Positions 6,892 to 7,898 of a stretch of 7,898 nt of DNA are shown here, piece by piece. The stretch is taken from positions 1 through 7,898 of the forward strand of contig SKZP01000654.1 of the NCBI GenBank assembly GCA_007127275.1. Direction: 5' to 3'. Source of the stretch: Planctomycetota bacterium (GTDB lineage: Bacteria; Planctomycetota; UBA8742; SKZP01). The first letter of the stretch is position 1. Every line of letters starts with the position of its first letter. Both the position numbers and the translations under genes were made by a program. The notes under the pieces were generated by a model that did no database searches, was not told the DNA's origin, and saw nothing but the letters and a program-made list of their open reading frames with translations.

Positions 6892-7898
6892 TCAATACTT
6901 GCGGCGCTGGCGACTCGACGGAATGCCGAGCGCCTTGCGGTACTTGGTGACCGTGCGCCGGGCGATCTCGACACCGGACTCCTTCGAAAGACGCGTCGCA
7001 ATGGCTTCGTCACTAAGCGGCTGGGCGGGATCCTCTTCCTCAACGAGTTGCTTGACGCGCTCCTTGACGAGTTCGGTACTTTCCTCTTCGCCGCTTGCGG
7101 TCTGCGCCCCACCACGGAAGAAATACTTCAGTGGAAAGATGCCACGCGGCGTCTCAATGTACTTCTCGCTCACCGCCCGGCTCACGGTGCTTACGTGAAC
7201 GCCGACGCGGTCGGCAATCTCCTGCATCTTCAGCGGCCGCAGCCCAACGAGCCCCTCGTCGAGAAAACTCTTCTGGTGATTGACAATCTCTTGGGCGACG
7301 CGTTGCAAGGTGAAGCGACGCTGTTCAATCGCCTCCTGCAACCAGCGGGCCGACTCAATGTTCTTGCGCACGAAGTCTCGCGTCGAGTCGTCGAGCTTGC
7401 GGTCGCTAGCGTAGTCGAGGTAGGTCTGCGAGACCGAAAGGCTCGGAATGTATTGGTCCTCGACCGTAACGAGATACTCCCCGTCGATCTCGCGTACCAC
7501 GACGTCGGGGACGATGTAGCTGGTTTCGCTCGAGCCCACCTCCGCCCCCGGCCGCGGCGAAAGCAGCGCTAGCGTCGAGAGCGCCTCTTTGATTTGCTCG
7601 ACACTGTGGCCCGCGGCGCGCGCAACGGCCGGCAAGCGGTTCTTCATGATGTCGTCGAGGTGATGCTCGACAAGCTCGCTCACCAACATTGCGTACGGAA
7701 GATCCGGCGTAAGCTGCAACAGCAGGCACTCTTTCAGCGAATACGCGCCGATCCCCGGCGGATCCAGCGTGCGAATGATTGCGAGCGTTTCTTCCGCTTC
7801 GTCGAGCAGCGCCTCGTACGTGGCGTCGTCTTCGGTGAAGCGCCGCGACATCAAGGGTGGCGGCTCGAGCGGAATCAACTCCGCCTGCGCCCGCTGCA
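6892..7898 (-). CDS. rpoN: RNA polymerase sigma-54 factor RpoN (5' end missing)
   Basis: Sigma-54 directs RNA polymerase to -24/-12 promoters that need an AAA+ enhancer-binding activator to open. The frame is open to the right window edge, so the in-frame TTG at 7878 is not the start. About 335 residues are visible of the usual 450-500, so the Gln/Leu-rich region I and part of region II are outside the window. Visible in order are the core-binding domain with LDPPGIGAYSLKECLLLQL (about nt 7702-7758), the central linker domain, and the helix-turn-helix region LKMQEIADRVGVHVSTVSRA, continuing into TPRGIFPLKYFF (ending about nt 7116). The RpoN box ARRTVTKYR (6937-6963) reads -24 promoter DNA and matches the consensus closely. 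The C-terminus IPSSRQRRKY is typical. It is convergent with the kinase gene. Gene identity is secure; regulation cannot be judged because the promoter is not in the window. Confidence 0.96.
   Translation of the reverse strand, partial: QRAQAELIPLEPPPLMSRRFTEDDATYEALLDEAEETLAIIRTLDPPGIGAYSLKECLLLQLTPDLPYAMLVSELVEHHLDDIMKNRLPAVARAAGHSVEQIKEALSTLALLSPRPGAEVGSSETSYIVPDVVVREIDGEYLVTVEDQYIPSLSVSQTYLDYASDRKLDDSTRDFVRKNIESARWLQEAIEQRRFTLQRVAQEIVNHQKSFLDEGLVGLRPLKMQEIADRVGVHVSTVSRAVSEKYIETPRGIFPLKYFFRGGAQTASGEEESTELVKERVKQLVEEEDPAQPLSDEAIATRLSKESGVEIARRTVTKYRKALGIPSSRQRRKY

Noticed and set aside
6811..7572. 253-codon open frame on the + strand
   Set aside because: It is antisense to rpoN, which is unmistakable on the other strand, and starts inside the palindromic element.

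Overview
The window is GC-rich bacterial chromosomal DNA with four large genes and no rRNA, tRNA or CRISPR that I can see. From left to right they are: the 3' part of a fused hydantoinase A/B (5-oxoprolinase-type) gene on the + strand (partial at the left edge); a complete ubiE/menG quinone-biosynthesis methyltransferase gene on the - strand; a complete Hanks-type serine/threonine kinase gene on the + strand; and the 3' two thirds of rpoN (sigma-54) on the - strand (partial at the right edge). Protein content does not fix the taxon. A GC-rich Gram-negative-type genome with Hanks kinases, sigma-54 and abundant palindromic 'CCCACGGGC..GCCCGTGGG' repeats would fit the Planctomycetes/Verrucomicrobia side of the tree, but this is a weak inference.

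The genes alternate in direction (+ - + -), so there is no operon. There are two convergent junctions (hydantoinase/ubiE and kinase/rpoN) and one divergent junction (ubiE/kinase). The genes look functionally unrelated: glutathione-cycle or hydantoin-type amide hydrolysis, quinone methylation, signalling and transcription.

The more unusual content lies between the genes and inside the kinase. Each convergent junction holds one copy of the same ~97-bp, strongly self-complementary element, at 2964-3060 and 6765-6860. The two copies are in opposite orientation on the chromosome, but each lies sense-wise downstream of a stop codon (ubiE and the kinase respectively). The divergent junction contains a 186-bp transposase-free element (4385-4570) with near-perfect 39-bp terminal inverted repeats, which looks like a MITE. 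The kinase is a tandem protein: an N-terminal domain with all catalytic residues, followed by a second kinase-like domain in which HRD has become HGN and DFG has become NFG, so a probable pseudokinase.

I do not see a complete, previously undescribed multi-gene system here. The best candidates for follow-up are the junction element, the MITE-like element and the kinase-pseudokinase architecture.
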